From: Chrysomallon squamiferum
Lineage: Eukaryota; Mollusca; Gastropoda; Neomphalida; Peltospiridae
DNA length: 64,000 nt
Reading direction: 5' to 3'
NCBI GenBank assembly: GCA_012295275.1
Contig: CM022670.1
Span: 29,281,938 to 29,345,937, forward strand
Part shown: in pieces, positions 59,701-64,000 of the stretch
How the letters are laid out: the number at the start of each line of letters is the position of its first letter
Position numbering within the stretch: the stretch's first letter is position 1
Program-made: the position numbers and the translations under genes
The notes under the pieces: generated by a model
Told to the model about the DNA's origin: nothing
Databases searched by the model: none
The model's input: the letters and a program-made list of their open reading frames with translations, nothing else

Positions 59701-62695
59701 TCATGAAAGATGATAATAAATAACATAGTTAGTGCCTGCATGGAGAATTAAAAAAAAAAATTGTTATAGGGTTGAGGATGTTGATTATGAGTAATGTTAG
59801 CGTATCACCAGGGCAGCCACATGCCATAAAAATGCTACACCAGTGTCTGGGAATTCATTAGTCTGACAGTGGAATTTTCATTTGTTTTCACTTGACAGAA
59901 AGACATGTTACATTTCTGTCTTGTGCTGGTGCAAGTCAGCAGCCTGTCTCACACACTGAAAATTCTGTTCAGTCGGCCTTTCAGGTTTATTGTGCGAATC
60001 AGTCAGATGTACACTTGACATTTATACCAGCAGTTTCATCAGCATAATCCTTCTGTCATTTCTCCACTTTTTTTTAATTATATTGTTTGTGTCTGACAAT
60101 GCAGACGTAATTCAGCATTTTACGCTGACCTTTTGCAAAAAGCTGATTTTACAATTGCACATCACAACTACCATAGACTGCATCATTTTGATTATCAGAA
60201 ATCTTGTATACCTAAAATAAATTTATAGAATCAATAGTGCTATTTTTTGCCTATTGTTAATATTATATAATTTTATTTTGTTTTTGTGTGCAAATTATGG
60301 ACAATATATAATAAAAACAGTATGTGGTTTATGAAATAATATGGAGAATGAAAAGTATAACAAGGCAACACATATTTGATAAAGGTTAACTTTATGTGAA
60401 GAAATTCTGGCCTCACATTTTTGGCTAGCATTCAGGTTTCTTATAGCAGCACAGTTCTGCTTTAATGTGTTATTTACTAAAATTGCAAAATTTATAATAG
60501 TATTTCATCCTCACAAAATAGTGTGTTGTATCAACCATTGTGTAACATATGTTATGTTCTAAATACAGTTACAACTACATCAGATATGCCAGGCACAGCT
60601 TCCCAGGTTGTCAGGTGATTTAGATTTTGTTATTAGTGATAATACAGTATTAGCTAATCATACAAGCACACATTCTCTAATGATTTGTAACCCTTTGCTA
60701 TCAGTGTCCACCTGGACAGTACACATACACCTGGTACAACAGAGACATATGGTGACTCAGAAAGCTGCTGGTATGACATACTGGATGTTAGCAATCTCAG
60801 ATATTACACTGTATTATTCACTGATCAGTTGCTACATCATTTATTACATGGCAGAGTTTTGATAAGCTTTCTTCCTAACATCTAAATGAAACAAACTTTA
60901 ATTATAAAGTATTAAATTCATAGATTTTAAATGGGACATGGAAGCCAAATTGATAATTTTCTGATTAAAACTAATTTTCCAACTGTCTTCTTGGCAGTTT
61001 TTATTTTATTTTTCGATTTTGTTTCATTCCTGTCTGCAGTATGTCTTTGGTTAGAACAATCTCAGACAGGGTGGGAGATGAGTTTACTGATCTTTCTGGC
61101 AGCCTGCAATCATGACACCTGTTGTTGTTGCTGCCACATTAACTTTCAGAAGAAAATTAACAGTTTTCAAGTGAAGTGAAATTTGGCTCTGAGTTATTTT
61201 CAATAAAAATATATAAACAGCTTTACTTTCAAAATTAAACAGATTTCACATTCAGGAAATGTTTTTCACTAGCAGTTTTAAACCACTAATATATGTGTCT
61301 CATGTAAATTGCTAAACCAACTTGCCAGCCATGCAGTTCTTCTTATATGGACTGATGGAAAATAGTGACATATGTTTCCACAAAGGTTAGTGCTAGCACA
61401 GCCCAGTACACCACACTAATGGAATGACTCTCACTTGTTGATTTGATCAAACCACACCACAGATGTGTGTTCTACAACCATAGCTGGAATCTAAACGTAG
61501 GTGAATGTCAAATTCCATACCACAGTTTTGTCAGAATAAAGAATTTTTAATGCTTGGTGGTTAGCCTTATTTTGGAGTTTTATTTATGTTTGAACTGTTG
61601 TTTTTAAATTATTGTGTTGTCTGAGCAGGTATGAGTGTGTATATTTGGGGAATAAGTTTATGATGAAGTTATCTTTACTGACACTCCAGTTAAACTGGAA
61701 AACTTAAAATCATAGATACACAGAATCATAAAAGTGATAAACACATTTGTGTTATTACCTGTTTTAATGGTTATTATAACTATTTCTGTCTGCAGCAGGT
61801 AATATTTATAAGCCTAAGGTAATGGCTGAAAGCTGTTAACCAAACTTCTTTATTTTGGGAGCACTGTTGATAACGGTGTACATTAATAGTTCATGTAGTA
61901 GCCATAATGAAAAGGTCAGCTGACACGTGTGATTGAGAGGGAAAAACATTGTACTTTGGTAATAAATTTGTTACTGCTTTATTAGAACACTGACTTTATT
62001 TATTTGAGATACACAACGGTCTATTTATGTGTTTAAATATGTTTTTAAACATGCACCATCATCTGTCAACTTTATACTCTTTAAATGGCACACTTCGTTT
62101 TAAAGCTTTTCTCTTTTTCTGAATAATAAAACAGAAATAAAATACTTAATGTACCTTTCTTGATAACAATTAAAAGTACTAACATCTTTATTATTAGTAT
62201 GTTATTAGCACAGCTGACACATCTGTCAGTGTTTTTGTTTTCTATTCAGGATAAAACATCATTAATTCTGAGTATAGAAGTTGAAAAAAAATGAAGGGAG
62301 GAAAAACAATCATTAATTTTTATGTTGTCATTATTTATTATTAGCAAAGGATGCACAACCTAAAAAAAGGTGAAAAAATCTTGGAAGCAAATTAAATTAA
62401 TATTTCTACCTTTCATTTGGGTATTTACAGTTTCTGTCAGATTTGTTCATGAACATGACAAACCTGAAACAAAACCTTTTTTTTTCTTTCTATAATTACA
62501 TAACTGTAACTTGTGATCAAAGCTTAGACTTGAATCTTTGATGCACTGCACTGTTTAAATTATTTAGCCTGTCTGCTATATTTACCTTCTTTTACATCTA
62601 AGACTTTGTCAATAACTTATTTTGTCTGAATCCATTGATTATTCACAGAAAGAGTTTTGTTCAAATATGTTCATATTACATCTTCTGCTACAACA

Positions 62696-62696
<1 letters not shown>

Positions 62697-62760
<64 letters not shown>
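62697..62760. repeat. TG dinucleotide microsatellite
   Basis: About 31 TG units, with a shorter TG tract at about 62947-62980. Confidence 0.97.
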
Positions 62761-62762
<2 letters not shown>

Positions 62763-63699
62763 ACTGTAAGGTTTATTGTTTGATGGTTTTTGTTTTTGAG
62801 TATTAAACATTTTAATATTACTGGTTATAAAAAGACAAATATTTCTTATGTTATAATGATAATATATGGAACACCAAAATGAAAATATCTCAGAGGATGT
62901 ATTACAGAGGCCTAATTCTGAAAATCTGGTATCTGTCTGTCTGTCTGAGTGTGTGTGTGTGTGTGTGTATGTGTGTGTTCTAACAGCAAATAAAGAAAAC
63001 TGAGATTATTTCGGAGTCAGGTAAAAAGTAAAGCTGTTTATTTATTAAGACAGGTTAGCTCTTGTTTCAAAGACATTGTTGAAACAATTTCTTAAATGAG
63101 AAAACACACATGTTCAACTTGGTCGTAATAGCTTAATTTGTTTGGTTGTAACAACTTAATAGAATACATTCCATCTTGCTAACATATCTCTAGAATGCAG
63201 GCTAACATTCCATGACTTAACATCTGCATAACCGTGTGCTGATAGTAATACATAATGTGTTATGGTATCTTATTTAAATATTTCTCTACATTTATTCATT
63301 TATTATTACTAATAGTACATTAACTGTTATGTTAATGTAACTCAAGGACTGGATTATTAGATCAGTCACTATTGTGCTCATTTTTCTGTTTCCGTTTTGT
63401 CTTCTACCATTGGTATATCAAAGTACATGGTACATGCTGTCCTGCAGATCTTTATGTTTTATGTAAACATCACTACAGTTAATTGTACAAAAGCTCTGAA
63501 AAGACCTCACAATAGATAAGCAGATTTCTTATTTTCAAATTTCATCATCCAAAGAAATGACAAAAAAATTTATAATTGAAAGAAAATCTTTTATTCAAAA
63601 TCCAGTATCTCTTATAAGTAATAAACTGGGTTGACATATATATGCAAAAATATATATATTCGGTATGTTCCCAAAACTGGCAGTCACCAGTAATCCACT

Positions 63700-64000
63700 T
63701 CCAGAAATGGTGAAAACTGGCATCAGCAATTAAGGCCAAATTAGATGCATGGGGATAACAAGATATGTGAAGAACAGAAGGGACGATTAACGAGATTAAC
63801 CTTAATGAGCAGTGAAGAGCAGAGGTGAGCCGGAAAAGAGACTGCAAGAAAATTAATGTTTGGAGACATGAAATTAATGTTATATCTCAGTAAAATTTGG
63901 AGACAGGAAATACTACCAAAAGAAAAGCACAAGCTCTTCCAGCTGGGATTGGAATACGTCACGTGTACCCGGGACATGGCTTCCTACTTGTCAGCTTGCG
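63700..64000 (-). mobile_element. Possible tRNA-derived SINE (head at the right window edge)
   Basis: On the minus strand the edge begins GCAAGCTGACAAGTAGG, resembling a polymerase III A box (63983-63996), and about 30 bp later GTATTCCAATCCCAGCTGG (63939-63957) resembles a degenerate B box with the spacing of a tRNA. A higher-complexity body follows to about 63700. The head may be cut by the window end. Confidence 0.3.

Larger units (their letters stand above)
49305..64000 (+). other. FAT-like gene intron (runs past the window)
   Basis: At least 14.7 kb without a recognisable cadherin exon; the next exon should start with two bases completing Gly and read through a GxIxTxxxLDRE-type repeat, which I did not find. 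It contains AT, AC and TG microsatellites, poly(T) runs, a possible cryptic exon at 50820-50874, several stretches of higher complexity (about 52840-52990, 54460-54660, 55540-55720, 59860-60020, 61310-61560) that could be regulatory, and a SINE-like end at 63700-64000. Confidence 0.7.

Overview
The window is AT-rich nuclear DNA from an animal, most likely a mollusc or another lophotrochozoan. Evidence: GT-AG introns, several invertebrate-type orthologues of human genes, long introns full of simple repeats, and recurrent short words around TAGGCCTACATGTA that I associate with mollusc genomes (from memory, not searched). No bacterial, plasmid or viral features were seen.

Layout. (1) 1-1224, plus: last exons of the phosphorylase b kinase regulatory alpha subunit, ending in a CaaX box. 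(2) 3973-11697, minus: a complete ankyrin-repeat DHHC S-acyltransferase whose C-terminal half resembles plant TIP1/PAT24. It carries two alternative TM3-loop-TM4 exons that share splice phase and appear mutually exclusive. (3) 14688-20468, plus: complete RBX1/ROC1 RING protein in six coding exons; intron 4 holds a 2.84-kb transposon with 0.62-kb inverted arms. (4) 22095-30291, minus: complete MFSD8/CLN7-like lysosomal MFS protein in ten exons. (5) 31468-33980, minus: complete four-exon EXPERA-domain (EBP-like) ER membrane protein. (6) 33981-45953: 12 kb without a recognised coding gene, holding microsatellites, diverged duplications and one CpG-denser patch that could be the FAT promoter and first exon. 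(7) 45965-49304, plus: the large first coding exon of a FAT1/Fat-like giant cadherin. (8) 49305-64000: the following FAT intron, running off the window, with no further coding exon recognised.

The genes are independent housekeeping or developmental genes, not a pathway. PHKA/ZDHHC and RBX1/MFSD8 are convergent pairs; ZDHHC/RBX1 is a divergent pair 3 kb apart. Exon models come from reading splice sites and checking that phases join; every junction given keeps frame. The strongest unexpected observation is the alternative transmembrane exon pair in the S-acyltransferase. The second is the foldback transposon in RBX1, whose arms carry clustered nuclear-receptor half-sites and a TCACGTGA E-box.
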